Both the position numbers and the translations under genes were made by a program. This document shows positions 8,877-18,436 of a stretch of DNA of 64,000 bases, one piece after another. The notes under the pieces were generated by a model. The model had not been told where the DNA came from. It ran no database searches and saw only the letters and a program-made list of their open reading frames with translations. Within the stretch, counting starts at the first letter, position 1. The number at the start of each line of letters is the position of its first letter. This DNA comes from Candidatus Ferrigenium bremense (GTDB lineage: Bacteria > Pseudomonadota > Gammaproteobacteria > Burkholderiales > Gallionellaceae), in contig JAGRPI010000012.1 in the NCBI GenBank assembly GCA_019449635.1, positions 1 through 64,000 on the forward strand, given 5' to 3'.

Positions 8877-10355
8877 TTACCTGCGGCCTCCCAACAACGA
8901 GCCCAGCACGCCGCGGATGATCTGTCGCCCGACTTCCGAACCGATGGCGCGCGCGGCGCTCTTGGCCAGTGCCTCGGCGGCACCCTCGCGGCGCCTTCCT
9001 CCTCCCAGCACGCTGCCCAGCATCCCGCCCAGCCCGCCACTCTCGGCTGGGGCGGGTTGTGCGGTAGCCTGCTTTTCGGCGGTGCGCCCCTTGAGTATCT
9101 CGTAAGCCGATTCGCGATTCACGGCTTTTTCGTAATGTCCGGCGAGCAGCGAATCCTGCATGAGGGTTTCGCGTTCAGCATCCGTGAGCGGGCCGATCTG
9201 CGCCTGCGGCGGGATGATGAAGGCGCGCTCGACGATACCCGGCGTACCCTTCTCATCGAGGCAGGAGACCAGCGCCTCGCCGACGCCGAGTTCGGTGATG
9301 ATGGAGGTTTCATCCAGTTCTGGATTGTCGCGCATGGTTTCGGCTGCGGCTATTACGGCTTTCTGGTCGCGCGGGCTGAAGGCGCGCAGCGCATGCTGGA
9401 TGCGGTTGCCGAGCTGGCCCAGCACCTTGTCCGGCACGTCGGCGGGATTCTGCGTGACGAAATACACGCCCACGCCCTTGGAGCGGATCAGGCGCACCAC
9501 CTGTTCGATCTTGTCGAGCAGCGCGGTGGGCGCGTTGCTGAACAGCAGGTGCGCCTCGTCGAAAAAGAACACCAGCTTGGGCTTGGCGAGGTCGCCCGCT
9601 TCCGGCAGGTTCTCGAACAGTTCGGCGAGCAGCCACAGCAGCATCGTTGAGTACACCTTGGGTGAGGTCATCAACTGGTCGGCAGCGAGGATGTTGATCA
9701 TGCCGCAGCCGTCGCTGCCGGTCTGCATCAGGTCGGCGATGTTGAGCATCGGCTCGCCGAACAGCTTGTCGCCGCCCTGCGTTTCGATCTGCAGCAGGCC
9801 GCGTTGGATCGCGCCGATGCTGGCGGTGGAGATGTTGCCGTATTCGGTGGTGTAATCGGCGGCATTGTCGCCCACGTTCTGCACCATAGCGCGCAGATCC
9901 TTCAGGTCGAGCAGCAGCAGGCCGTTGTCGTCGGCAATCTTGAATACCAGCGAGAGCACGCCCTGCTGCACCTCGTTGAGGTTCAGCATGCGCCCGAGCA
10001 GCAGCGGCCCCATGTCGGAAACGGTGGCGCGCAGCGGGTGCCCCATTTTTCCGAACACGTCCCAGAATGTCACCGGATAGGCGCGATGGGAAAAGCCTTC
10101 CAGCCTGAGCTGTTCCACCCGTGCGGCGATTTTTGCGTTGCCGCCGCCGGTTTTGCCGATGCCGGACAGGTCGCCTTTGATGTCGGAGAGGAATACCGGC
10201 ACGCCGATGCGGCTGAACGCTTCCGCCAGCGTCTGTAACGTGACGGTCTTGCCGCTGCCGGTCGCACCGGTGATCAGCCCGTGGCGGTTGGCCATCTGCG
10301 GCAACAGGCAGAGTTCATGTTTGGCGTTCCTGGCGATCAGCAGCGGTTCGGTCAT
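8877..10355 (-). CDS. HerA-like ATPase, DUF853/YjgR family
   Basis: 492 aa from the ATG at 10355 ([30 protein letters not shown]); the track ORF begins 36 codons earlier in non-coding sequence. Walker A is [11 protein letters not shown] near residue 33, Walker B is [12 protein letters not shown], and [14 protein letters not shown] is a typical sensor stretch. It belongs to the HerA/FtsK-like DUF853 group, E. coli YjgR, whose role is unknown. A Gly-rich low-complexity stretch ([19 protein letters not shown]) precedes the hydrophobic C-terminal end. It is divergent from yebC, 83 bases apart. Confidence 0.88.
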   Translation of the reverse strand: MTEPLLIARNAKHELCLLPQMANRHGLITGATGSGKTVTLQTLAEAFSRIGVPVFLSDIKGDLSGIGKTGGGNAKIAARVEQLRLEGFSHRAYPVTFWDVFGKMGHPLRATVSDMGPLLLGRMLNLNEVQQGVLSLVFKIADDNGLLLLDLKDLRAMVQNVGDNAADYTTEYGNISTASIGAIQRGLLQIETQGGDKLFGEPMLNIADLMQTGSDGCGMINILAADQLMTSPKVYSTMLLWLLAELFENLPEAGDLAKPKLVFFFDEAHLLFSNAPTALLDKIEQVVRLIRSKGVGVYFVTQNPADVPDKVLGQLGNRIQHALRAFSPRDQKAVIAAAETMRDNPELDETSIITELGVGEALVSCLDEKGTPGIVERAFIIPPQAQIGPLTDAERETLMQDSLLAGHYEKAVNRESAYEILKGRTAEKQATAQPAPAESGGLGGMLGSVLGGGRRREGAAEALAKSAARAIGSEVGRQIIRGVLGSLLGGRR

Positions 10356-10438
10356 GGCAGTCCGGCTTGGGTTGGCCTGTATTGGGATATTGAAGCGTAA
10401 ATGATAACATCGCACCATGATTTTTTTGGGGGAACAGC

Positions 10439-11164
10439 ATGGCCGGGCATAGCAAGTGGGCAAACATTCAACACCGCAAGGGCAAGCAGGACGTCAAGCG
10501 CGGCAAAATCTTCACGCGACTGATCAAAGAGATCACCGTCGCGGCGCGCATGGGCGGCGGCGATCCGGGAGCCAATCCGCGCCTGCGCCTGGCGATTGAA
10601 AAGGCGCGCGAAAACAACATGCCGAAAGATACCGTGGAGAATGCGATCAAGCGCGGCAGCGGCCAGCTCGAGGGGGTGAATTACGAGGAGCTGCGCTACG
10701 AAGGCTACGGCATCAACGGCGCGGCGGTGATGGTGGATTGCATGACCGACAACAAGACGCGCACCGTCGCGGAAGTGCGCCATGCCTTTGCCAAGAACGG
10801 CGGCAATCTGGGAACGGACGGCTCGGTGGCTTTCCTGTTCAAGCATTGCGGACAGATGATCTTCGCGCCGGGCACCGACGAGAACGGCCTGATGGAAGTC
10901 GCGCTGGATGCCGGCGCGGAGGATATTTCGACCAACGACGACGGCAGCATCGAAGTGATCACTGCGCCGCATGATTTTGTGAACGTGAAGCAGGCATTGG
11001 AAGCGGCGGGCTACAAACCGGAATTCGGCGAAGTCATCATGAAGCCCGCCAACGAAGTGGTCTTTACCGGCGACGATGCGGCGAAGATGCAGAAGCTGCT
11101 CGATGCGCTGGAAGACCTGGACGATGTACAGGAGGTTTATACCACTGCGGTGATCGAAGAGTGA
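10439..11164 (+). CDS. yebC: YebC/PmpR family DNA-binding regulator
   Basis: 241 aa, starting [25 protein letters not shown], the invariant family N-terminus. The YebC fold is three domains with an acidic surface. Members act as transcription regulators and, in more recent work, in translation of proline-rich stretches. As in many proteobacteria it precedes ruvC. A R1 palindromic repeat lies between the two genes. RBS GGGGGAA precedes the ATG. Confidence 0.96.
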   Translation: MAGHSKWANIQHRKGKQDVKRGKIFTRLIKEITVAARMGGGDPGANPRLRLAIEKARENNMPKDTVENAIKRGSGQLEGVNYEELRYEGYGINGAAVMVDCMTDNKTRTVAEVRHAFAKNGGNLGTDGSVAFLFKHCGQMIFAPGTDENGLMEVALDAGAEDISTNDDGSIEVITAPHDFVNVKQALEAAGYKPEFGEVIMKPANEVVFTGDDAAKMQKLLDALEDLDDVQEVYTTAVIEE

Positions 11165-11172
11165 GGGGCGAG

Positions 11173-11258
11173 GAAAAACCAACCCCCCCAGCCCCCCTTG
11201 TCAGGGGGGAGCGCATAGTTCTCCCCCTGACAAGGGGGGGGTAGAGGGGGTTGGTTTT
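11173..11258. repeat. R1 palindromic repeat between yebC and ruvC
   Basis: Perfect 13-bp terminal arms AAAACCAACCCCC / GGGGGTTGGTTTT enclose inner arms CCCCCTTGTCAGGGGGGAG and CTCCCCCTGACAAGGGGGG. The right terminal arm contains the TTG used as the likely ruvC start. Confidence 0.85.
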
Positions 11259-11796
11259 GCTCAACCCACAATCATCAGTCCGCATTTTAGGTATCGATCC
11301 CGGCCTGCGCATCACCGGCTTTGGTGTTTTGGACAAGCAAGGCCAGCAACTCAGCTACGTCGCCAGCGGTTGCATCAAGACGCCTGACGGGGAGTTGCCG
11401 GAGCGCTTGAAGGCAATCCTGAATTCCCTGGGCGAGGTGATCGCGCAGCACAAGCCGGATCAGGTGGCGGTGGAAAAGGTGTTCGTCAACGTCAACCCGC
11501 AATCCACCCTGCTGCTCGGGCAGGCGCGCGGCGCGGCGATTTGCGCGGCGGTGCTGGCGAACCTGCCGGTGGCGGAATATACCGCGCTGCAGGTGAAGCA
11601 GGCCGTGGTCGGCAACGGTCATGCCGGGAAGGAACAGGTGCAGGAAATGGTGCAACGCCTGTTGAAGTTGTCCGGCACGCCCAGCCCGGATGCGGCGGAC
11701 GCGCTGGCCTGCGCGATCTGTCATGCGCACGGCGGGCAAGGTCTGGGCGTATTGGCGACGGCGGGATACCGCATGAAAAATGGGAGATTGGTTTGA
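11251..11796 (+). CDS. ruvC: Holliday junction endonuclease RuvC
   Basis: 181 aa. RuvC resolves Holliday junctions by paired nicks with RuvAB. Catalytic acids are visible: Asp in [15 protein letters not shown], Glu in [23 protein letters not shown], and Asps in [14 protein letters not shown]. No ATG or GTG lies in frame near the conserved N-terminus. The available starts are TTG at 11251 or 11257, both near the edge of the R1 repeat, so the native start region was probably replaced by the insertion. The stop overlaps the ruvA TTG start by four bases. Confidence 0.93.
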   Translation: MVLLNPQSSVRILGIDPGLRITGFGVLDKQGQQLSYVASGCIKTPDGELPERLKAILNSLGEVIAQHKPDQVAVEKVFVNVNPQSTLLLGQARGAAICAAVLANLPVAEYTALQVKQAVVGNGHAGKEQVQEMVQRLLKLSGTPSPDAADALACAICHAHGGQGLGVLATAGYRMKNGRLV

Positions 11797-12374
11797 TTGG
11801 AAGGCTGACTGGGATATTGTTGGAAAAGAACCCGCCGCAAATCCTGCTGGATGTGCAAGGCGTGGCCTACGAACTGGACGTGCCGATGAGCACGTTCTAC
11901 AACCTGCCGATACTGCACGAAAGAGTGGTGCTGCATACGCAACTCATCGTGCGCGAGGATGCACATTTGCTATATGGTTTTTCAAGCAATGAGGAACGCA
12001 TCGCGTTTCGCCAGTTGCTCAAGATCAGCGGCGTGGGACCGAAGCTGGCGTTGTCGGTGTTGTCCGGTTTGAGCCTGAACGACCTGGCGATTGCGGTGGC
12101 AAACAAGGAGGCAGGCCGCCTCACCAAAATTCCCGGCGTCGGCAAGAAGACCGCCGAGCGGCTGCTGCTGGAATTGCAGGGTAAATTTGCGGCAACCGGC
12201 ACAAGCGCTACGCAAGGCGCGGCGGCCGCATCGTTCGGCAGCGACATCGTCAACGCGCTGCTGGCGCTGGGCTATAACGAAAAAGAGGCGGACTGGGCGG
12301 TCAAGCAATTGCCCAAGGATGCCGATGTTTCGGGCGGCATCCGCCAAGCCCTTAAGTTATTATCCAAAGCATGA
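11793..12374 (+). CDS. ruvA: Holliday junction helicase subunit RuvA
   Basis: 193 aa using TTG at 11793 ([31 protein letters not shown]); this start overlaps the ruvC stop and gives the conserved family N-terminus, while the track ORF adds out-of-family sequence. Two helix-hairpin-helix motifs bind junction [19 protein letters not shown] and [16 protein letters not shown]. The C-terminal RuvB-binding domain ([19 protein letters not shown]) follows a short linker. It tetramerises on Holliday junctions and loads RuvB. Confidence 0.95.
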   Translation: MIGRLTGILLEKNPPQILLDVQGVAYELDVPMSTFYNLPILHERVVLHTQLIVREDAHLLYGFSSNEERIAFRQLLKISGVGPKLALSVLSGLSLNDLAIAVANKEAGRLTKIPGVGKKTAERLLLELQGKFAATGTSATQGAAAASFGSDIVNALLALGYNEKEADWAVKQLPKDADVSGGIRQALKLLSKA

Positions 12375-13426
12375 TCCATAGCGACAACCTCTCCGCCGAA
12401 CCGCGTTTGATCGCTTCCACGCCCGTTTCGAAGCAGGAGGAGGCGCTGGAGCGCGCGCTGCGCCCCAAGCAGCTCGACGAATACGTCGGGCAGGAAAAGA
12501 TCCGCGGCCAACTGGAGATATTCATCGAAGCGGCGAAGCGGCGCAGCGAGCCGCTCGACCACGTGCTGCTGTTCGGTCCGCCGGGACTGGGCAAGACCAC
12601 GCTGGCGCAGATCATCGCGCGCGAGATGGGCGTGAACCTGCGCCACACGTCCGGCCCGGTGCTCGAGCGTGCCGGCGACCTAGCCGCGCTGCTGACCAAC
12701 CTCGAACCGCACGACGTGCTGTTCATCGACGAGATCCACCGCCTCTCGCCGGTGGTCGAGGAAATCCTGTATCCGGCGCTGGAGGATTACCAGATCGACA
12801 TCATGATCGGCGAAGGCCCGGCGGCGCGCTCGGTGAAACTCGACCTGCCGCCGTTCACCCTGGTCGGTGCAACCACGCGCGCCGGGATGCTGACCAATCC
12901 GCTGCGCGACCGCTTCGGCATCGTGGCGCGGCTGGAGTTCTACACGCCGCAGGAATTGCAGCGCATCGTGCTGCGTTCGGCGGGGTTGCTGGAAATGAGC
13001 CTGACCCACGATGGCGCGCTGGAGATCGCCAACCGTTCGCGCGGCACGCCGCGCATCGCCAATCGGCTGCTGCGCCGCGTGCGCGATTTCGCCGAAGTGA
13101 AGGCGGACGGCAATGCCACGCGCGAAGTGGCGGACGCCGCGCTGACCATGCTGGATGTGGACTCGCAGGGCCTGGATGTGATGGACCGCAAACTGCTGCT
13201 GACTGTGATCGAGAAGTTTCTCGGTGGGCCGGTCGGCGTGGACAACCTTGCCGCGGCGATCGGCGAGGAACGCGACACCATCGAGGATGTGCTGGAGCCC
13301 TACCTGATCCAGCAGGGCTATCTGCAACGCACGCCGCGCGGGCGCATGGCCACCGCGAATGCCTACCGCCATTTCGGGTTGGTGGTGGCGAATAACCCCA
13401 TCAACAGGGATTTGCTGGATGAATAA
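12371..13426 (+). CDS. ruvB: Holliday junction branch-migration motor RuvB
   Basis: 351 aa AAA+ ATPase overlapping ruvA by four bases (ATGA). Walker A is [15 protein letters not shown], Walker B is [12 protein letters not shown], and the sensor region is [20 protein letters not shown]. The C-terminal winged helix includes [16 protein letters not shown]. It forms hexameric rings that drive branch migration with RuvA. The full ruvCAB set is contiguous here, typical of proteobacteria. Confidence 0.98.
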   Translation: MIHSDNLSAEPRLIASTPVSKQEEALERALRPKQLDEYVGQEKIRGQLEIFIEAAKRRSEPLDHVLLFGPPGLGKTTLAQIIAREMGVNLRHTSGPVLERAGDLAALLTNLEPHDVLFIDEIHRLSPVVEEILYPALEDYQIDIMIGEGPAARSVKLDLPPFTLVGATTRAGMLTNPLRDRFGIVARLEFYTPQELQRIVLRSAGLLEMSLTHDGALEIANRSRGTPRIANRLLRRVRDFAEVKADGNATREVADAALTMLDVDSQGLDVMDRKLLLTVIEKFLGGPVGVDNLAAAIGEERDTIEDVLEPYLIQQGYLQRTPRGRMATANAYRHFGLVVANNPINRDLLDE

Positions 13427-13823
13427 GCACAAGGTCTTTGCCCTGCCTGTCCGGGTCTATTTCCAGGACACTGACGCGGGCGGTGTGGTGTATCACGCCA
13501 GCTATGTGAACTTCATGGAGCGGGCGCGCACCGAGTGGCTGCGCACGCATGGCTACAGCAATGCCGGATTGATGAAGGAGTTCGGCGTGGTGTTCGTGGT
13601 GCGCTCGCTCAGGCTGGATTATCTCAAGCCCGCGCTGCTCGACGATCTGCTGGACGTGACGGCACAGATCAAGGACATCGGGCGCAGCCGCCTTGATTTG
13701 CTGCAGAGTGTGCTGCGCGGGGATGAGTTGCTGACCGAAGCGGAGGTGCATCTGGTCTGTGTCTCGCTGGAAGGTTTCAAGCCGGTCAGCGTGCCGGAGG
13801 TGTTGCGCAAGCAGTTGAAATAG
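13419..13823 (+). CDS. ybgC: Tol-Pal-associated acyl-CoA thioesterase YbgC
   Basis: 134 aa from the ATG at 13419, which overlaps the end of ruvB by 8 bases; the track start is in the ruvB frame region and not credible. It has a hot-dog fold thioesterase with the YbgC signature [30 protein letters not shown] containing the catalytic Asp. It hydrolyses acyl-CoA or acyl-ACP and is the usual first gene of the tol-pal cluster, which continues here after a REP-like hairpin. Confidence 0.94.
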   Translation: MNKHKVFALPVRVYFQDTDAGGVVYHASYVNFMERARTEWLRTHGYSNAGLMKEFGVVFVVRSLRLDYLKPALLDDLLDVTAQIKDIGRSRLDLLQSVLRGDELLTEAEVHLVCVSLEGFKPVSVPEVLRKQLK

Positions 13824-13828
13824 GAAGC

Positions 13829-13882
13829 AGGAGCGCGCCCTGCGCGCGAACAGGCCCGTAATCGCGCGCAGGGCGCGCTCCT
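13829..13882. repeat. R7 REP-like perfect palindrome
   Basis: AGGAGCGCGCCCTGCGCGCGA and its exact inverted complement lie 12 bases apart, giving a perfect 21-bp stem. It sits 5 bases after the ybgC stop and 44 bases before tolQ. The GTAGGAGCGCGC type of end is that of REP sequences in proteobacteria. It could attenuate read-through or stabilise the upstream message. Confidence 0.85.
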
Positions 13883-13926
13883 ACACTTTAGGTGGATAAT
13901 TTGGGTTTAATCGGGAAAGGACAGTA

Positions 13927-14604
13927 ATGGAAGTGACGCAGGATTTGTCATTCATACATCTCATCAGCAATGCCAGCATGCTGGTGCAACTGGTGATGGG
14001 CCTGTTGCTGCTGGTGTCGCTGCTGTCGTGGTGGTACATCTTCCTCAAGCTGTTCGCCATCCGCCGCGAAGTCAGGCTGACCGGGAAATTCGAGGATGCG
14101 TTCTGGCACAACCAGAACCTCAATGAGCTTTACAAGCAGGTAAGCGGTACTGCGCAGCACAACCAGGGTGCGCTGGAGCGCATCTTTGCCGCCGGTTTGG
14201 TCGAGTTCGTCAAATTGAAAAAGCAGCATGGGGTGGATGCCGCAGCGGTGATGGACGGCACGCGCCGCGCGATGCGCGCCACCTACCAGCGTGAGATGGA
14301 CAGGCTGGAGTCACATCTGGCGTTCCTCGCTTCGGTCGGCTCGGTCAGCCCGTACGTCGGGTTGTTCGGCACGGTATGGGGCATCATGAATGCGTTTCGC
14401 GGCCTGGCGAATGTCGGGCAGGCGACGCTGGCGCATGTCGCACCGGGTATCGCCGAGGCGCTGGTGGCGACAGCCATGGGCCTGTTCGCGGCGATTCCGG
14501 CGGTGGTCGCCTACAACCGCTACGCGCATGACATCAACCGCCTGGCCACGCGCTTCGAGAGCTTCACCGAAGAGTTCTCCAACGTATTGCAGCGCCAGCC
14601 ATGA
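13927..14604 (+). CDS. tolQ: Tol-Pal proton channel subunit TolQ
   Basis: 225 aa inner-membrane protein of the MotA/TolQ/ExbB family. A first membrane helix lies at residues 15-38 (LVQLVMGLLLLVSLLSWWYIFLKLF). The paired C-terminal helices include ASVGSVSPYVGLFGTVWGIMNAF and ALVATAMGLFAAIPAVVAYN, the family signatures. With TolR it uses the proton gradient to energise TolA for outer-membrane constriction. AGGACAG precedes the ATG. The usual close spacing to tolR is broken by a 120-bp repeat. Confidence 0.96.
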   Translation: MEVTQDLSFIHLISNASMLVQLVMGLLLLVSLLSWWYIFLKLFAIRREVRLTGKFEDAFWHNQNLNELYKQVSGTAQHNQGALERIFAAGLVEFVKLKKQHGVDAAAVMDGTRRAMRATYQREMDRLESHLAFLASVGSVSPYVGLFGTVWGIMNAFRGLANVGQATLAHVAPGIAEALVATAMGLFAAIPAVVAYNRYAHDINRLATRFESFTEEFSNVLQRQP

Positions 14605-14616
14605 ACACATCTGAAA

Positions 14617-14738
14617 ACCTACTGCGCGGGTGGCTGGCTTCGTTGCTCGGTGCTCGCTCCGTCGCCTGCCAGAACGGTATGTCTCGGTCGCTCCGCGTCT
14701 CGCGCCTTGCCATCCATCCCGCTCGCTACGGTTTTGAG
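14617..14738. repeat. R9 MITE-like element between tolQ and tolR
   Basis: The left end GAAAACC-TA-CTGCGCGGGTGGCTGGC and the inverted right end (GCCATCCATCCCGCTCGCTACGGTTTTGA) pair over about 28 bases with few mismatches, around some 65 bases of GC-rich sequence. In most relatives tolQ and tolR are nearly adjacent, so this looks like an insertion. The element ends just before the tolR Shine-Dalgarno. Confidence 0.6.
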
Positions 14739-14746
14739 AGGTGTTT

Positions 14747-15172
14747 GTGAATTCTGAACGCCGCGCCGCGCGCCGTCTGATGAACGAGATCAACGTCGTT
14801 CCGTATATCGACGTGATGCTGGTGCTGCTGGTGATCTTCATGGTGACCGCGCCGCTGATGAATCCCGGGCAGATCGATCTGCCGCAGGTCGGCAAGTCGC
14901 TGGCCCCGCCGGTCGCGCCGCTGGAGGTCATCATCAAAAAAGATGCCACACTGGCGCTGCGCGATCATTCCAGGGGCGGCAAGGAAAGCCGGGTTTCGCG
15001 CGAAGAGCTGGTTGCGATACTGAAAACCAGGCAGGGTATACAGGCGGAGCAGGCGGTGGTGATTTCCGCCGATAAGAACGTGCGCTATGAAGAAGTCATC
15101 AACGTGATGGATGTGCTGCAGCAGCAGCAGATCAAGAAGGTCGGGTTGCTCACCCAAGCCAAGGGTAAATGA
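14747..15172 (+). CDS. tolR: Tol-Pal proton channel subunit TolR
   Basis: 141 aa from GTG at 14747 (MNSERRAARRLMNEINVVPYIDVMLVLLVIFMVTAPLM); the GAGAGG six bases upstream favours this over the track GTG two codons earlier. A single membrane helix carries the essential channel Asp in YIDVMLVLL. The periplasmic ExbD/TolR domain ends QQQQIKKVGLLTQ. It works with TolQ as the proton-driven motor. Its stop overlaps the tolA ATG (ATGA). Confidence 0.95.
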   Translation: MNSERRAARRLMNEINVVPYIDVMLVLLVIFMVTAPLMNPGQIDLPQVGKSLAPPVAPLEVIIKKDATLALRDHSRGGKESRVSREELVAILKTRQGIQAEQAVVISADKNVRYEEVINVMDVLQQQQIKKVGLLTQAKGK

Positions 15173-15864
15173 GCGCAATCGTTTATCGCGAACCTTACCA
15201 ATTGCCCGCGGGCATCCTGGCCGTGGCGGTGCATGGCGTGTTTTTCGCATTGCTGTATTTCGGTTTTGCCTGGCAGACGCAGCCCGCCGGAGCGATGAGC
15301 GTGGAGTTGTGGCAAAGCCTGCCGGACATGGTTGCCGCGCCACCCGTCCAGGCCAAGGTCGAGAAGGCCGTGCAAGCGCCGCAACCGGAAAAAACAGTTA
15401 AGCCGGATATTGCGCTGCCGGACAAGAAGAAACCTGTCCTGAGCATCGTCGAAGGGGTTGAAGCCAAGCCTGCTGCGGCAAGCAAAGAAAACCAAGCCAA
15501 GCCCATGGTACAAAAGCCGGGCACCTCCGGCGCGGACAGGCAGGCTGCGCGCGAGCAGGCCGAACAGGCGGCGGCGATTGGCCGCGTGATAGATGAATAC
15601 ACCGGCAAGATCATCGGCAAGGTGCGCCGCAATATCGTGATGCCGCCGGATGTGGCGAACGATGCGCGCGCCGAATTTTCGGTGACGCTGCTGCCGGGCG
15701 GTGCGGTGCTGAGCACAAGACTGACCCGATCCAGCGGCAATGCGGTTTATGACAATGCGGTGGAGCGCGCGATATTAAAATCGCAACCGTTGCCGTTGCC
15801 CGCCGATGTGACGATGTTCAATAGATTTCGTGAATTGAAGCTGGTGTTCAGGCCGGTTGAATAG
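15169..15864 (+). CDS. tolA: Cell-envelope protein TolA (short form)
   Basis: 231 aa. An N-terminal membrane anchor (ILAVAVHGVFFALLYFGFAW) is followed by a Lys/Ala/Pro-rich stretch and a C-terminal TonB/TolA domain (VTLLPGGAVLSTRLTRSSGNAVYDNAVERAI). TolA links the TolQR motor to TolB and Pal. The linker is far shorter than the long helix of E. coli TolA. Residues about 89-96 (PVLSIVEG) are translated from a dispersed repeat (R3) also found in pepA. It overlaps tolR by four bases and is close to tolB. Confidence 0.93.
   Translation: MSAIVYREPYQLPAGILAVAVHGVFFALLYFGFAWQTQPAGAMSVELWQSLPDMVAAPPVQAKVEKAVQAPQPEKTVKPDIALPDKKKPVLSIVEGVEAKPAAASKENQAKPMVQKPGTSGADRQAAREQAEQAAAIGRVIDEYTGKIIGKVRRNIVMPPDVANDARAEFSVTLLPGGAVLSTRLTRSSGNAVYDNAVERAILKSQPLPLPADVTMFNRFRELKLVFRPVE
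15433..15456 (+). repeat. R3 repeat inside tolA
   Basis: CCTGTCCTGAGCATCGTCGAAGGG is translated in frame as PVLSIVEG. It matches the pepA copy at 48743 (CCTGTCCTGAGC, then TGTCGAAG) and a repeat known from many proteobacterial genomes. Confidence 0.65.
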
Positions 15865-15874
15865 AGGAGCGTTT

Positions 15875-17146
15875 ATGGTGTTGCGCGTATTGCGGGGCGT
15901 GGCCGGGTTGCTGCTGTGGGCGCAAGCATCAATGGCGGGCGCGGTGTTGAATATCGAAATCATCGGTGCGGGAGAACACCAGATTCCGATTGCCATCGTG
16001 CCGTTCGGCGGGGACGACAAGCTGGCGCAAGCCATCAACGAGGTGGTGACGGGCGACTTGCAGCGCAGCGGGCTGTTCCGTTTGGTTGACCCGACAGGAA
16101 AATCGCCGCACGAACCTGCCGAGGTCAGCTATCCGGATTGGCAGGTGCGCGGCGCGGAGGCGCTGGCGATCGGCACGGTTGCGGCACAACCCAATGGCCG
16201 CCTCGAGGCGCGCTTCCGCCTGCTGGACGCGGTCAAGCAAACGGAGCTGACCGGCCAGGCAGTCTCGGCAGGCGAAAACCAGATACGCGCCATCGGGCAT
16301 CGCATCGCGGATCTGATCTATGAAAAACTGACCGGCGACAAGGGCGTGTTCAGTACGCGCATCGTTTATGTGAACCGCGTTGGAAAGAATTTCCGCCTGA
16401 TCGTGGCGGACAGCGACGGTTACAACGAGCAGACCGTGCTGGCGCAAAGCGAGCCGATCATGTCCCCCTCCTGGTCGCCGGACGGCAGCCATCTTGCCTA
16501 TGTGAGCTTCGAGACCATGCATGCCGTGGTGTATGTGCAATCGCTGTACACCAATCAGCGCATGGTGCTGGCCGATTTTCGCGGCAGCAACAGTGCGCCG
16601 GCCTGGTCGCCGGACGGCAAGCAACTGGCGCTTGTGCTGACGCGCGACGGCAGTTCGCAGATTTACCTGAGCCGCCCGGATGGCAGCGGCATGCGGCGCA
16701 TCACCTTCAGCGGCGCGATCGATACCGAGCCGAATTTTTCACCGGACGGGCAATACCTGCTATTCACCTCGGATCGCGGCGGCAGCGCGCAGATCTACCG
16801 CATGCCCGTGGAGGGCGGGGCAGCAGAGCGTCTGACGTTCGGTGAAGGCACCAACTTCTCGCCGCGGCACAGCCCGGACGGCAAAAGCTTTGTGTTTGCG
16901 CATCTCGACAATGGCAAGTTTTATGTTGCCGTGCAGGACTTTCAGACCGGGCAGATGTCCCTGCTCACCGAAGGCGGATGGGAGAAAAAACCCAGCTTCG
17001 CGCCCAACGGAAAACTCATTCTGTTTGCCAGCGAGGCGCGCAGCCGTGGTATATTGGCGACCGTTTCCAGCGACGGTCGTGTCAAGCAGCATATGTTCAC
17101 GCAAAGCGGTGATGCACGCGAACCAGTGTGGGGACCATATCCTTAA
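15875..17146 (+). CDS. tolB: Periplasmic Tol-Pal protein TolB
   Basis: 423 aa from ATG 15875 (MVLRVLRGVAGLLLWAQASMAGAVLNIEI), with a GAGGAG 6-7 bases upstream; the track TTG start precedes that site. A signal peptide is followed by the N-terminal TolB domain and a six-bladed propeller whose blades carry WSPDG-type motifs: PSWSPDGSHLAYVS, PAWSPDGKQLALVL, NFSPDGQYLLFTS and RHSPDGKSFVFAH. It binds Pal and TolA in the periplasm. Confidence 0.97.
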   Translation: MVLRVLRGVAGLLLWAQASMAGAVLNIEIIGAGEHQIPIAIVPFGGDDKLAQAINEVVTGDLQRSGLFRLVDPTGKSPHEPAEVSYPDWQVRGAEALAIGTVAAQPNGRLEARFRLLDAVKQTELTGQAVSAGENQIRAIGHRIADLIYEKLTGDKGVFSTRIVYVNRVGKNFRLIVADSDGYNEQTVLAQSEPIMSPSWSPDGSHLAYVSFETMHAVVYVQSLYTNQRMVLADFRGSNSAPAWSPDGKQLALVLTRDGSSQIYLSRPDGSGMRRITFSGAIDTEPNFSPDGQYLLFTSDRGGSAQIYRMPVEGGAAERLTFGEGTNFSPRHSPDGKSFVFAHLDNGKFYVAVQDFQTGQMSLLTEGGWEKKPSFAPNGKLILFASEARSRGILATVSSDGRVKQHMFTQSGDAREPVWGPYP

Positions 17147-17170
17147 CCTAACCTAGCAAAGGGGAATGCC

Positions 17171-17677
17171 ATGAAAAAATTAATAATCAGTATCGTATTG
17201 GTCAATTTGCTTGCTGCCTGCGCCAGTGAACCAAAGAAGGAGGCTGCTGCTCCAGCACCTGCGCCCAAGGCAGAAGCACCCAAGGCGGCTCCTGCTCCCG
17301 CACCCAAGGCAGAAGTCGATCCGCTGAACGATCCGAACAGCATTCTGGCCAAGCGCAGCACCTACTACCCGTTCGATGTGTCGGTGGTACAGGAGGCGGA
17401 CAAGCCGGTCGTGCAGGCACACGCCAAGTATTTGAGCGAGCATGCCAACCGCAAGGTGCGTCTCGAAGGCAATTGCGACGAGCGCGGCAGCAATGAATAT
17501 AACCTCGGCCTCGGTCAGCGCCGCGCCGATGGTGTAAATAAGATGCTGGTACTGGGTGGAGCGAAAGCGGATCAGTTGGAAAGCGTCAGTTATGGCGAAG
17601 AAAAGCCCATGGCATCCGGTCATGACGAAGCCTCCTGGTCGCAGAATCGCCGTACCGACCTGAACTACACAAAGTAA
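17171..17677 (+). CDS. pal: Peptidoglycan-associated lipoprotein Pal
   Basis: 168 aa. Signal peptide with lipobox LAAC (MKKLIISIVLVNLLAACASEPKKE), an Ala/Pro linker (residues 25-52), then an OmpA-like peptidoglycan-binding domain with RKVRLEGNCDERGSNEYNLGLGQRRADGV. Pal anchors the outer membrane to peptidoglycan and is recycled by Tol. RBS AAAGGGGAA precedes the ATG. It is followed 4 bases later by cpoB. Confidence 0.97.
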   Translation: MKKLIISIVLVNLLAACASEPKKEAAAPAPAPKAEAPKAAPAPAPKAEVDPLNDPNSILAKRSTYYPFDVSVVQEADKPVVQAHAKYLSEHANRKVRLEGNCDERGSNEYNLGLGQRRADGVNKMLVLGGAKADQLESVSYGEEKPMASGHDEASWSQNRRTDLNYTK

Positions 17678-17681
17678 TACC

Positions 17682-18431
17682 ATGCTGAAGCAGCGAGTCC
17701 TCTTGTTGCTGGCTTTGTGTTGTGCCGCTCCCGCGCAGGCGGGGTTGTTTTCGGATGACGATGCGCGCAAACAGATCCAGCAGCTTGAGGAGCGTGTGCT
17801 CAAGCTGGAAGCTGCCACCGAACAGCAAACCAAGTCACTGCTGGACTTGCTGGGGCAGATCGAAGCGCTGAACGGTGAAATCCGCAAGCTGCGCGGGCAG
17901 AATGAAGAACTGGCGCACGGCTTGCAGGATGCCGAAAAACGCGAAAAGGATTTTTATGTGGATCTGGATACGCGCCTGCGCCGCTTCGAACCCACGGATA
18001 ATGCGGCGCAAACCGGCGGCGATACTGCCGCGGTGCCGGTCGATTCCGATGACCCTACAGCGGAAAACCGCGCCTTTGAAGCGGCCTACGGCTTGTTCAA
18101 GGGGGGGAGCCATGAAAACGCGGTTATGGCGTTTCAGGAATTCCTCAAGAAATACCCCGGATCGGTGCATGTGCCCAATGCAGATTATTGGCTGGGCAAT
18201 GCACAGTTCGCGCTGAAGGATTACAAGAATGCGCTCGCTACCTACCAGGGCCTGCTCAAGGCTTTTCCCGGCATGCCCAAAGCGGCCGAGGTGCTGTTCA
18301 ACGTCGCCGGATGCCAGCAGGAATTAAAGCAGGGTGCGGCCGCGCAAAAAACCCTCAAGCAACTTGTCGCCAAATACCCTGACAGCGAAGCTGCCGGGAA
18401 GGCCAAGAAACTCATCACTACTGCCAAGTAG
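17682..18431 (+). CDS. cpoB: Cell-division coordinator CpoB (YbgF)
   Basis: 249 aa. Signal peptide ending APAQA, an N-terminal trimerisation coiled coil (about residues 28-90, rich in Q/L/E heptads) and C-terminal TPRs (ENRAFEAAYGLFKGGSHENAVMAFQEFLKKYPGSVHVPNADYWLGNAQFALKDYKNAL). CpoB couples peptidoglycan synthesis by PBP1B to Tol-driven outer-membrane constriction. It is the last gene of the tol-pal run and is followed 5 bases later by queE. Confidence 0.94.
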   Translation: MLKQRVLLLLALCCAAPAQAGLFSDDDARKQIQQLEERVLKLEAATEQQTKSLLDLLGQIEALNGEIRKLRGQNEELAHGLQDAEKREKDFYVDLDTRLRRFEPTDNAAQTGGDTAAVPVDSDDPTAENRAFEAAYGLFKGGSHENAVMAFQEFLKKYPGSVHVPNADYWLGNAQFALKDYKNALATYQGLLKAFPGMPKAAEVLFNVAGCQQELKQGAAAQKTLKQLVAKYPDSEAAGKAKKLITTAK

Positions 18432-18436
18432 TCGCC

